64,000 nucleotides of DNA from DATAUD01 sp035511075 (GTDB lineage: Bacteria > Verrucomicrobiota > Verrucomicrobiia > Limisphaerales > Palsa-1400), in the NCBI GenBank assembly GCA_035511075.1, contig DATKFW010000150.1:30934-94933 (forward strand). The letters are read 5' to 3'. The notes below the pieces were generated by a model, which was given only the letters and a program-made list of their open reading frames with translations, did not search any database and was not told the origin of the DNA. Every line of letters begins with the position of its first letter. The stretch's first letter is position 1. The position numbers and the translations under genes were made by a program. Shown here in pieces: positions 18,131 through 25,604 of this stretch.

Positions 18131-19063
18131 ATGGAACATGTTGTCATCATCGGCACCGGTTGCGCGGGCTTGACCGCCGCCCTCTACGCGGCGCGGTCAA
18201 ACCTTTCGCCCCTGGTCGTGACCGGACTCATGCCGGGGGGCCTCCTGACCACCACCAGCATTGTGGAGAATTATCCGGGCTTTCCCGAGGGAATTGACGG
18301 ACACGAATTAATGACGCGGATGCAAAAGCAGGCTGAACGCTTTGGCGCCCGCGTGCGCACGTTGCAGGTGGTGGAATCGGCCGACTTGTCGAGGGCGCCG
18401 TTTGTATTGACGGTGGACGGCGAGAGGGTTGAGACTGAAACGGTCATTATTGCGACCGGAACCAGCCACCGGCATCTGGGAATTGATAGTGAACGGTTGC
18501 TGGAAAGGAAAGGGGTCACGTTTTGCGCGACGTGCGACGGCGCGTGGCCCATGTTCCGGAAACAGCCGCTGGTGGTTGTGGGCGGGGGCGATTCGGCGTG
18601 CGAGGAAGCCATATATCTGACACGATTTGCGTCCCGGGTTTATCTCGTGCATCGCAGGGACCAGTTGCGCGCGTCAAAGATCATGGCTGATCGCGCGATG
18701 GGCCATGAAAAGATCACAATGGTGTGGGACTCCGTGGTCACGGAGATTCTCGATTTGAAAGCCGACAAGGTGACTGGTGTTGCATTGCGGAACCTCAAGA
18801 GCGGCGCCCAAAGCGTGCTGCCGTGCGCGGGCGTGTTTGTGGCCATCGGCCATGTGCCCAATACGCACCAGTTCAAAGGCGTCATCGACATGGATGAAAA
18901 CGGATACATCATACCGAAAAAGGGAACGGCAACGAACATTCCTGGAGTTTTCGTGGCCGGCGATTGCGCGGACCACGTCTATCGCCAGGCGGTGACTGCC
19001 GCCGGAAGCGGTTGCGCCGCGGCGATCGACGCGGAACGATATCTGGCCCTGCGGGGAGGTTAA
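18131..19063 (+). CDS. trxB: Thioredoxin reductase (NADPH)
   Basis: A 310-residue FAD/NADPH disulphide reductase of the low-molecular-weight class that keeps thioredoxin reduced in the cytoplasm. The start is the ATG of MEHVVIIGTGCAG; the eight upstream in-frame codons are not conserved. The FAD motif GTGCAGLTAA, the redox CATC pair (Cys132, Cys135) in FCATCDGAWP, the NADPH motif GGGDSACEEA with HRRDQLRASK, and the C-terminal FVAGDCADHVYRQAVTAAGSG signature are all present. The length is typical. It stands alone, followed by hisB after 140 bp. Confidence 0.95.
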   Translation: MEHVVIIGTGCAGLTAALYAARSNLSPLVVTGLMPGGLLTTTSIVENYPGFPEGIDGHELMTRMQKQAERFGARVRTLQVVESADLSRAPFVLTVDGERVETETVIIATGTSHRHLGIDSERLLERKGVTFCATCDGAWPMFRKQPLVVVGGGDSACEEAIYLTRFASRVYLVHRRDQLRASKIMADRAMGHEKITMVWDSVVTEILDLKADKVTGVALRNLKSGAQSVLPCAGVFVAIGHVPNTHQFKGVIDMDENGYIIPKKGTATNIPGVFVAGDCADHVYRQAVTAAGSGCAAAIDAERYLALRGG

Positions 19064-19203
19064 GCGATCCCTTTCGTTCCGGTCGCGGATGACGGCGCTT
19101 GCGCACGCGCCGGACTGTGCGGACTCGTGTCCACATATTTCCACTTTGTCCGCAGACAAAGATTGCGCTTTGTTTTGGACCCAATCCCGCCTTTAATCTT
19201 TGA

Positions 19204-19866
19204 ATGAGAAAACGTCAGGCGACCGTCCAGCGCGCGACGCGCGAGACGCGGATTGAGTTGACGCTGAACCTGGATGGCGTCGGAAGGGCATCCGTGAAGA
19301 CTGGCATACCGTTCCTGGATCACATGCTGGTGCTCTTCGCCAAACATGCGGTCATGGATCTAAAAATGCGTTGCGAAGGGGACCTGGAAGTCGATGCGCA
19401 TCACACCGTGGAAGATTGCGGGCTGGTTTTGGGAACGGCTTTCGCGCAGGCGCTGGGCGACAAGAAAGGCATCCGCCGATACGGAACCGGGTTCGACCCG
19501 CGCAATCCATTTACCGGCGAAGCGTACGTGCCCATGGATGAATGCCTTGCGAGGTGCGTCGTGGATTTGAGCGGGCGTCCGTACCTGATTTGGCGGGGAA
19601 TGGAAAAGAAATCCCACAAGAAGATCACGGCGGATGAAAAAGCGCAGGATGCGTCGTCGACATTTCGTTTCGGCCTGGCGCGAGAATTCTTCCAGGCATT
19701 TGCAAATGAGGCTCGATGCAATCTGCATTTGGAGCTGCTTTATGGGGAAGAACCCCATCACATCGTTGAAGCGCTTTTTAAGGCCTTCGCGCGTGCGGCA
19801 GACGTTGCCTGTCAACGAGATGCGCGAATCGCCGGGCTCCTTCCCAGCAGCAAGGGAAAGTTGTGA
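19204..19866 (+). CDS. hisB: Imidazoleglycerol-phosphate dehydratase
   Basis: A 220-residue Mn2+-dependent enzyme of histidine biosynthesis (IGP to imidazole acetol phosphate). The two metal-binding HHxxE repeats are visible: HHTVED near residue 65 and HHIVEALFKAFARA near 185. PFLDHML, DLSGRPYL and the ending LPSSKGKL are also family hallmarks. It is some 20 residues longer than most bacterial HisB proteins because of an inserted loop (RRYGTGFDPRNPFTGEAYVP) in the middle. The histidinol-phosphatase domain found in enterobacterial HisB is absent. It is isolated from other his genes; the ECF sigma gene follows after about 40 bp. Confidence 0.95.
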   Translation: MRKRQATVQRATRETRIELTLNLDGVGRASVKTGIPFLDHMLVLFAKHAVMDLKMRCEGDLEVDAHHTVEDCGLVLGTAFAQALGDKKGIRRYGTGFDPRNPFTGEAYVPMDECLARCVVDLSGRPYLIWRGMEKKSHKKITADEKAQDASSTFRFGLAREFFQAFANEARCNLHLELLYGEEPHHIVEALFKAFARAADVACQRDARIAGLLPSSKGKL

Positions 19867-19905
19867 TATTTGCTGAATAGTTGCAAACCCGCCCCGTCCA
19901 ATCCT

Positions 19906-20508
19906 ATGTCAATGGACCAAGATCATGCGGCCTCGGCGGAGGCGGATTTGGTTCGATTGGCCCAAAGGGGCAGTATGACTGCCTTTGAGGAATTGGTGGC
20001 GCGGCATCGGGACAAAATTTACGCGCGTGCGTACAGCATGATGCGAAGTGAAGATGAGGCGCTTGATCTTTCTCAAGACGCGTGGGTAAAGGGGTGGCGG
20101 CGGCTGGCGCAATTCCAAGGGGATTCCAGCTTCGTCACTTGGATGACGAGGATCGTCATCAACCTTTGTCTGGATCAGTTGCGCAAACAAAAGCGCCAAC
20201 GAACCGAGTCAATTGAAGCCTTTGAGGAGGAGAGCGGCGGAGTGGAGCGGCAAATGCCGGTCGTCACGCCCAATCCGACAGAAGGATTGGAACGGGTGGA
20301 GTTGCGGCAGCGGATTGACCGGGCGCTGGCCCAATTGTCCCATGAGCATCGGACCGTGTTGGTCTTGCATGAATTTGAGGAACTGGAATATAAGGAAATC
20401 GCCAAACAGATGAAATGCTCGATCGGGACGGTAATGTCCCGGCTGTTTTATGCGCGGCGCCGCATGGCATCGCTGTTGGCAGGATTGAAACGGGAGAATT
20501 TGGAATGA
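19906..20508 (+). CDS. ECF-subfamily RNA polymerase sigma factor (RpoE-like)
   Basis: A 200-residue sigma-70-family factor with only regions 2 and 4. Region 2: FEELVARHRDKIYARAYSMM and DEALDLSQDAWVKGWRRL with the TWMTRIVINLCLDQLR helix. Region 4: ALAQLSHEHRTVLVLHEFEE followed by the helix-turn-helix YKEIAKQMKCSIGTVMSRLFYARRRM. The ATG of MSMDQDH is chosen; the frame extends to a TTG just after hisB. Its TGA overlaps the ATG of the next gene (ATGA), coupling it to a predicted membrane anti-sigma partner. Such pairs control envelope-stress or extracytoplasmic responses. Confidence 0.92.
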   Translation: MSMDQDHAASAEADLVRLAQRGSMTAFEELVARHRDKIYARAYSMMRSEDEALDLSQDAWVKGWRRLAQFQGDSSFVTWMTRIVINLCLDQLRKQKRQRTESIEAFEEESGGVERQMPVVTPNPTEGLERVELRQRIDRALAQLSHEHRTVLVLHEFEELEYKEIAKQMKCSIGTVMSRLFYARRRMASLLAGLKRENLE

Positions 20509-21029
20509 AGCACAAATTGGAATTGAAAATTCAGGCGTGGCTTGACGGTGAAGTGACGGACCGGGAGGCGGCGCGAATTGCCGACTGGGTGGTGCGGGAT
20601 GCCGAAGCCGGCGATCTGGCTGCCCAACTGGGGACTCTCCGCAAGACGATGGTTGACAATGAGCTCATCGCGCCACTGGCCGAGACGCGCGAATTTCACT
20701 GGAGCAAAATCGAGCGTCAAATCCAGCGCGAGGCCCTGACCCCGCGCCGGTCCATGCCGTGGGTTGCTCGCTGGCGAGGGCTGCTGCTACCGGCGGTCGG
20801 CGTGGCGGTGCTGGCGTGCGTGTTCACACTGGGTGTCAAAGAAATGCATCAGCCCACTTTTGATGAGATTTCCGCCACGGATCAGGGCATGGAGGCGGTC
20901 ACTTTCCACGATCAATCCGCCGGGATGACCGTGGTCTGGCTGGAGAACAGCAGCCCGGCATCCGGAACCGCGCAGCCCGTGAAAACCTCCGTCCCGGATG
21001 ACGCCAATTCCGACGTTGAAATGGAGTAG
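20505..21029 (+). CDS. Probable single-span anti-sigma factor
   Basis: A 174-residue protein whose ATG overlaps the sigma-factor stop. The N-terminal ~90 residues are helical and begin IQAWLDGEVTDREAARIADW, resembling the anti-sigma domain pattern (L...DGEL...E....) that clamps ECF sigma regions 2 and 4. One membrane helix (LLLPAVGVAVLACVFTLGV, about residues 90-108) follows, then a 65-residue periplasmic tail ending in an acidic stretch. The Cys/His zinc-binding (ZAS) motif of many anti-sigmas is missing, so release would have to be by proteolysis or another signal. The assignment rests on position, topology and overlap. Confidence 0.7.
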   Translation: MKHKLELKIQAWLDGEVTDREAARIADWVVRDAEAGDLAAQLGTLRKTMVDNELIAPLAETREFHWSKIERQIQREALTPRRSMPWVARWRGLLLPAVGVAVLACVFTLGVKEMHQPTFDEISATDQGMEAVTFHDQSAGMTVVWLENSSPASGTAQPVKTSVPDDANSDVEME

Positions 21030-21052
21030 GGGAGCCGTCCGATCAACGATCA

Positions 21053-21523
21053 ATGCACTCCATGTTTCGCTCGATCCTATTGGTTTTTCTAGCAAGCGGG
21101 GCGTTTGCGGCTCGAGCCGGCGACGTGGAACTGGAAGCCCGGCTGGTCTGGGGAACCAGCGACGACAAATGCGACGCCAAATGCAAGCCTGTGGACGCGG
21201 ACTTGGCCGGAAAGCTACACGGGATGTTCAAGTGGAAAAACTACTACGAGATCACGAATGAAACGGCCAGCCTGACGCTGAACAAGATTCGCACGCTGAA
21301 AATGAGCGACCAATGCACGCTTGAGCTCAAGAATTTGGGGGGTTCCCGCATTGAAGTCAATTGCATTGGCCAAGGCAAGCAGGTTCATAAGGGAGCTTAT
21401 ACCCTTGACCCTCCGAAGTGGCTGGTCCTGGGCGGCAACTGTGACAATCACACAGCCTACAACACCGCCTGGTTCATTGGCCTCCGCGCCATCGATACCA
21501 AAAAAGCAATCGGCAAGAATTGA
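21053..21523 (+). CDS. Secreted protein of unknown function, third gene of the sigma/anti-sigma cluster
   Basis: A protein of 156 residues beginning MHSMFRSILLVFLASGAFAARAGD, a clear signal peptide with likely cleavage after ARA. The mature part contains five cysteines (CDAKCKPVD, QCTLEL, NCIGQG, NCDNH), so it is probably disulphide-bonded in the periplasm. It begins 23 bp after the anti-sigma gene on the same strand and may be part of the same transcript. It could be the effector or the sensed protein of the ECF system, but this is inference. No family was recognised. Confidence 0.7.
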   Translation: MHSMFRSILLVFLASGAFAARAGDVELEARLVWGTSDDKCDAKCKPVDADLAGKLHGMFKWKNYYEITNETASLTLNKIRTLKMSDQCTLELKNLGGSRIEVNCIGQGKQVHKGAYTLDPPKWLVLGGNCDNHTAYNTAWFIGLRAIDTKKAIGKN

Positions 21524-21568
21524 CCGGCGCGGTCAGGAAATCGTCGGCTGATTTAATCCCTTCGCGGA

Positions 21569-21694
21569 TCTAGTGTGGTGTCACAGAAGTTCGTTTCAAA
21601 ACTCCGTCGGCGGGACGCCGACCGAAGCGGTCGAGACGACCGCGATCCCCGCGCGTAGGAATTATGCAACGAATTTCGATGACACCACACTAGA
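21569..21694. mobile_element. MITE-like element with perfect 15-bp terminal inverted repeats
   Basis: The ends TCTAGTGTGGTGTCA (21569-21583) and TGACACCACACTAGA (21680-21694) are perfect reverse complements, and pairing continues imperfectly for about 12 more bases (agaagttcgtt / aacgaatttc). The 126-bp unit has no reading frame of its own. Termini carrying CTAG/TA are reminiscent of IS630/Tc1-mariner-type elements that insert at TA, so this is probably a non-autonomous derivative. The right end supplies the stop codon of the neighbouring gene on the minus strand. Confidence 0.7.
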
Positions 21695-22334
21695 AGGAAA
21701 TCCCAAGAACCAGCGGATCCAGCAAGCACAAGGGATTCCGTCGGGCAATCGCGGTGACGATCGGGCTGTAAATCTGGACGTGGCCCACGTGGATGATTTG
21801 CGGCCTGAATGCCGCGGCAATATTGCGCTCGACATCGCTGGTATACGTTGCGCCTTGAGGCTTCAACAAGCCCTCCCGATCAATCCGGTCAAACACTGCG
21901 CTCTCGGGCGAATTCCAGGCTGAACGCACTTGACTCGACGAAGCGGCGGTTTGGGGAGGCAAAGGGTGGCTCACGCTTTCCGGCCTGAAAGGCAGTTGCT
22001 GAAACTTCAGCGCAGGAGGAGGGAAGACATGGCCCGCAGGTGGCGCGAGTTGCGTTTGAACGGAAACATCGGTCTGCGCCGCGCCGCTGGCGGTGATCGC
22101 GAGCGTCTGGGAGGGTCTTCCCCGGTCGTTGCGACGAAGAGCAGAATACAGGGCGGGCGATGAAGGAGCGTTGGCCTGCAAGGATAAGGCTGGCAATTCT
22201 GGCGCCGGCCCCGGCGGCAAATTCAGCGCTAGAGAAGGAGACGGCTGAGCCGCCGTGACTGATGAGCTGTTCTGTCCGAAACATGCGGACCAAGGCAAAA
22301 GCAAAACCCAAGCTGCCAGAAGGACCCGGTTCAT
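21690..22334 (-). CDS. Secreted proline/alanine-rich protein of unknown function, 3' end touched by a MITE
   Basis: A 214-residue protein with a strong signal peptide (MNRVLLAAWVLLLPWSACFG, cleavage near CFG-QN). The next ~120 residues are low-complexity and rich in Pro, Ala and Ser (LALNLPPGPAPELPALSL). A more structured C-terminal third (FDRIDREGLLKPQG, VERNIAAAFRPQIIHVGHVQIYSP) looks conserved. The TAG stop at 21690-21692 lies inside the terminal repeat of the MITE-like element, so the native protein may have been longer. It is transcribed in the same direction as the rng/shape operon but starts before rng ends, so it is separate. No family recognised. Confidence 0.6.
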   Translation of the reverse strand: MNRVLLAAWVLLLPWSACFGQNSSSVTAAQPSPSLALNLPPGPAPELPALSLQANAPSSPALYSALRRNDRGRPSQTLAITASGAAQTDVSVQTQLAPPAGHVFPPPALKFQQLPFRPESVSHPLPPQTAASSSQVRSAWNSPESAVFDRIDREGLLKPQGATYTSDVERNIAAAFRPQIIHVGHVQIYSPIVTAIARRNPLCLLDPLVLGISF

Positions 22335-22433
22335 AAATTATCCTCCGATGCTCTGTAATGTCTCACAGTGCAATGGACTCCCGGTTTGATGCCCCGTCAA
22401 GTCAGGTGCTTTACCCATGGGGCGCGGGAAGAG

Positions 22434-22466
22434 GGCGCCGCCGGAAGGGCAATTCCCGGCGGCGCC
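22434..22466 (-). terminator. Hairpin terminator after the mre-rng operon
   Basis: A perfect 11-bp inverted repeat, GGCGCCGCCGG (22434-22444) and CCGGCGGCGCC (22456-22466), with an 11-base loop. It starts 12 bp beyond the rng stop codon. On the minus strand it is followed by a pyrimidine-rich CCTCTTCCC rather than a clean T run, so it is a strong hairpin with a weak U-tract. Confidence 0.55.
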
Positions 22467-22477
22467 GTGGGACTGGA

Positions 22478-24451
22478 TTACGAGCCGACGTTGGCCAGTT
22501 CCTCGTTGGTGGCCGCGTTGACGATTTTGAACTGTTCGGCGTGAAAAGTCGGTTCCGGTCGGAACGAAAGTTTGCCGAAGTACCGCTTCTCCATTTCAAT
22601 GATGAGCTTCTCGTCCTCGGTGCGGAGGCGTTCCAGAACGGTCGGGTGGACGGCGATCCGGAGCTGGAAGTCGGAGTCGTCGCGAGAACGTTTTTTGAGG
22701 ATTTCGTTGAGCTTACGCTGGATTTCCACGCTCATGGTGATGGCACTCTTGACCTTGCCGCGGCCCTTGCAATAGGGACAGTCGTCATAAACGGCCGAGC
22801 GGACGCTTTCAGAATGGCGCTGGCGGGTCATTTCCATCAAGCCAAGCTGGGAGATCGGCAGGACGTGGGTCCTGGCCTTGTCGCGGCGCAATCCATCCTT
22901 GATACGCTGATAGACCAATTGCTGGTCGCGGCGGGATTTCATGTCGATGAAGTCGAGAACGATCAGGCCGCCCATGTTGCGCAGGCGCAATTGCCGGCAA
23001 ATCTCGTCGGCGGCCTCCTGGTTGACGCGCAGGATGGTCGATTCCTGGTCGCGGCTGCCTTTGTGGCGGCCGGTGTTGACGTCGATGGCGACGAGGGCCT
23101 CGGTTTCATCCATGACGATGTAGCCGCCGCTCTTTAAATGGACCTGGCGGGAGAAGGCGTTCTCCAGTTGGCGCGAGATATTGAAGTGATCGAAAATGGG
23201 GCGGTGCTCGTTGTAAAGTTTGACCTTATTGGCAGCCCGGGTTGAGACGCGCGAGATCATGGCCCGCATCCGATCATAGGCCGAGGTGGTATCGACGACG
23301 ACGCGGGCGACGTCCTCGGTGAGGAAATCGCGGACGGTCCGTTCGATCAAATCCGGCTCCTGGAAGACACAGGTGGCGGGGGACTGAGTTTTGATCTTCT
23401 GCTGAATTTCGGTCCATTGGTCCATCAGCAAGGCGAGGTCGAGGATGAAGTAACGTTTTTGCTGGCCTTCCCCGGCGGTGCGCATGATGACGCCCATGCC
23501 CTCGGGGATATTGATTTCGCGCAGGATTTTTTTGAGGCGCTGGCGTTCCTCGGGGTTCTCGATTTTGCGTGAAATGCCGCTTTGATCGGAATTGGGAAGG
23601 AGAATGAGGTAACGGCCCGGCAGGGTGAGATTGGTGGTCACGCGGGGCCCTTTGGTGCCGATAGGGCCTTTGGTGACCTGCACGATGATCTCGCTTCCCG
23701 GGGGGTAAAGGCGCGGGATGTCCTTTTGGGTGACCCGGGGGCGGTCGCGCCGTTTGGGTTCGGCGCGCTCGACGACTTCGACGCCGCTGTCAAAACTGGG
23801 AACAATGTCCCAATAGTGAAGGAAGGCGTTTTTCTCGAAACCGATATCGACAAACGCGGCCTTAAGGCCGTCCTCCAAATTGCGCACCTTGCCCTTGAAG
23901 ATGCTGCCCACGAGGCGCTCTTCGGTGGTGCGTTCGATGGTGAATTCCTCGAGGCGCCCGTTTTCCTGCACAGCGATGCGGGTTTCCAGGGATTCGGCGT
24001 TGATAATGATTTCCTTGTGCGTTTTTTCCTCGGGCTTGATGAACCGCTGGACCTTTCGGATGACTTTGTCGGCGGCGTGCCTGATGGAATTGACCAGGCC
24101 CTGGGGCTGGGCCTGAATGGGAACGGGCTCGTACTTCTCCTCCTGGACTTCAGCCGGCGTCTCCAACCGCGGTTTGCGGAAGGCGCCGCGTTTGTTGCGC
24201 CCTTCGTCTTCGGCGGGCCGGTCCGGTTCGGCGGGCTGCGGGGCCTGGGGCGGCAAGCCGGCGGCGATGTTTTCGGCCCGTTCGATTTCGTCATCGTGCC
24301 TGCCGCGTTCGAAAATGTTTTCGGTTTTTTTTTCGCCCGTGGCTTCGGCGCGGGCCTGCTGGGCGGAGCGGTCCGGCTTTTGGTTCAAGCCGCCGCTGGG
24401 GCGAAAGCGCATGCCGCCGCGGCGGCGCCTGGAAAAATTTCTATCACTCAT
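22478..24451 (-). CDS. rng: Ribonuclease E/G family endoribonuclease
   Basis: A protein of 657 residues. The N-terminal ~130 residues are Arg/Pro/Glu-rich low complexity (RRRRGGMRFRPSGG), probably a flexible extension. The RNase E/G core follows: S1 domain (VGSIFKGKVRNLEDGLKAAF), the catalytic DNase-I-like domain with Mg2+ ligands in VAIDVNTG and VLDFIDMKS, and the zinc-link CPYCKGRGKV. It cleaves single-stranded A/U-rich RNA and matures 16S rRNA. It lacks a long C-terminal degradosome scaffold, so it is closer to RNase G or short RNase E. It sits last in the mreBCD-mrdA-rodA operon, three bases after rodA's neighbour boundary, an arrangement also known from enterobacteria where rng follows mreD. 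Confidence 0.93.
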   Translation of the reverse strand: MSDRNFSRRRRGGMRFRPSGGLNQKPDRSAQQARAEATGEKKTENIFERGRHDDEIERAENIAAGLPPQAPQPAEPDRPAEDEGRNKRGAFRKPRLETPAEVQEEKYEPVPIQAQPQGLVNSIRHAADKVIRKVQRFIKPEEKTHKEIIINAESLETRIAVQENGRLEEFTIERTTEERLVGSIFKGKVRNLEDGLKAAFVDIGFEKNAFLHYWDIVPSFDSGVEVVERAEPKRRDRPRVTQKDIPRLYPPGSEIIVQVTKGPIGTKGPRVTTNLTLPGRYLILLPNSDQSGISRKIENPEERQRLKKILREINIPEGMGVIMRTAGEGQQKRYFILDLALLMDQWTEIQQKIKTQSPATCVFQEPDLIERTVRDFLTEDVARVVVDTTSAYDRMRAMISRVSTRAANKVKLYNEHRPIFDHFNISRQLENAFSRQVHLKSGGYIVMDETEALVAIDVNTGRHKGSRDQESTILRVNQEAADEICRQLRLRNMGGLIVLDFIDMKSRRDQQLVYQRIKDGLRRDKARTHVLPISQLGLMEMTRQRHSESVRSAVYDDCPYCKGRGKVKSAITMSVEIQRKLNEILKKRSRDDSDFQLRIAVHPTVLERLRTEDEKLIIEMEKRYFGKLSFRPEPTFHAEQFKIVNAATNEELANVGS

Positions 24452-24454
24452 AAT

Positions 24455-25603
24455 TTAATAAGACCTCCGATAAATGTGGACGTTGTGCAAAATGCCGATG
24501 GCGATCAGAGAGCATACCACCGAGGACCCGCCGTAACTGAGGAGAGGCAACGGGATGCCCGTCACGGGCATTAAGCGAATATTCATACCGATGTTGATAA
24601 AGACGTGGCAAAACAACAGCGTCACCACGCCTACTGCCAGAAGTTGGCCAAGGCGATCGCGCGCCTGGGCGGCAATTTTGATCCCGCAAAACAGGAGCGC
24701 CGAATAGAGCGTCAGGACCACGACGCTTCCCACAAAGCCTTCCTCCTCGGCAATGACCGAGAAAATGAAATCGTTGTGTGCTCCTTCTATGGGCAGGAAA
24801 CCAAGGGAATGTTGCGTTCCCTGTCCCCACCCTTTCCCTGTCAAACCCCCGGAACCCACGGAGATGAGGGCCTGCTCGACATTGTAGCCGGAGCCTCCCT
24901 GCGCTTTGTCGCGTCCCAAATAGGTCAGGACGCGGGTTCTCTGATAGGATTCGATGATCTTGAATTTGGCGGGCAAGAAGAGGATTGCCGCCACGATCAA
25001 GACCACCAAAAGGCCAATCCCGCCGGCCAATCCCGCCAGCATGCGTTTGGGCACCCCCGCCATAAACATCATTGACAGGCTGACGGCAAGGAAAACCAAT
25101 GCCGAACCGAGGTCCGGCTCCTTCAAAATCAAGACGAACGGCAACAGGGTAAATCCCACTGCCGCAAAAAACACCCTGGCCGAGCGCAATTCCTCCCTTG
25201 GCCGGCTCAAAAAACTGGCCAGCCATAATATAAAGGCAATTTTTGAGAATTCCGAGGGCTGCAAGCTAAACCCCCCGAGGTTGATCCAACGCTTGCCCCC
25301 GTGGTGCATGGTGCCGATTGCAAACAACGCCACCAGGACGACGATCGATCCCCAATAATAAACCGCCGCCCAGCGCGCTATTCTGGTGTACTCGACCGCG
25401 CAAAATGCCACCGCGGCGCCCAATCCGAGGACGTACCAGATAATCTGGCGCACATATTCCTGGCGGTACCAGGCCACCTGCGGCACGCGCCCGGCCGTGA
25501 CGCTGTAAATGAACGCGGTGCCGATCAGCATCAAGCCAATGGTGGCGCCGAACAGCGGCCAATCAAACTCACTCTTTTTTTCGTTGAGACGCGGGTCGTA
25601 CAT
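24455..25603 (-). CDS. rodA: Rod-shape-determining peptidoglycan polymerase RodA (SEDS family)
   Basis: A 382-residue SEDS glycosyltransferase with about ten membrane helices, responsible for glycan-strand polymerisation during cell elongation together with PBP2. Visible signatures are WINLGGFSLQPSEFSKIAFI, the VLILKEPDLGSALVF motif with the catalytic-loop Asp, and the C-terminal RLMPVTGIPLPLLSYGGSS. It begins one base after the mrdA (PBP2) stop, as expected for an obligate partner pair. Confidence 0.95.
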   Translation of the reverse strand: MYDPRLNEKKSEFDWPLFGATIGLMLIGTAFIYSVTAGRVPQVAWYRQEYVRQIIWYVLGLGAAVAFCAVEYTRIARWAAVYYWGSIVVLVALFAIGTMHHGGKRWINLGGFSLQPSEFSKIAFILWLASFLSRPREELRSARVFFAAVGFTLLPFVLILKEPDLGSALVFLAVSLSMMFMAGVPKRMLAGLAGGIGLLVVLIVAAILFLPAKFKIIESYQRTRVLTYLGRDKAQGGSGYNVEQALISVGSGGLTGKGWGQGTQHSLGFLPIEGAHNDFIFSVIAEEEGFVGSVVVLTLYSALLFCGIKIAAQARDRLGQLLAVGVVTLLFCHVFINIGMNIRLMPVTGIPLPLLSYGGSSVVCSLIAIGILHNVHIYRRSY

Positions 25604-25604
25604 T

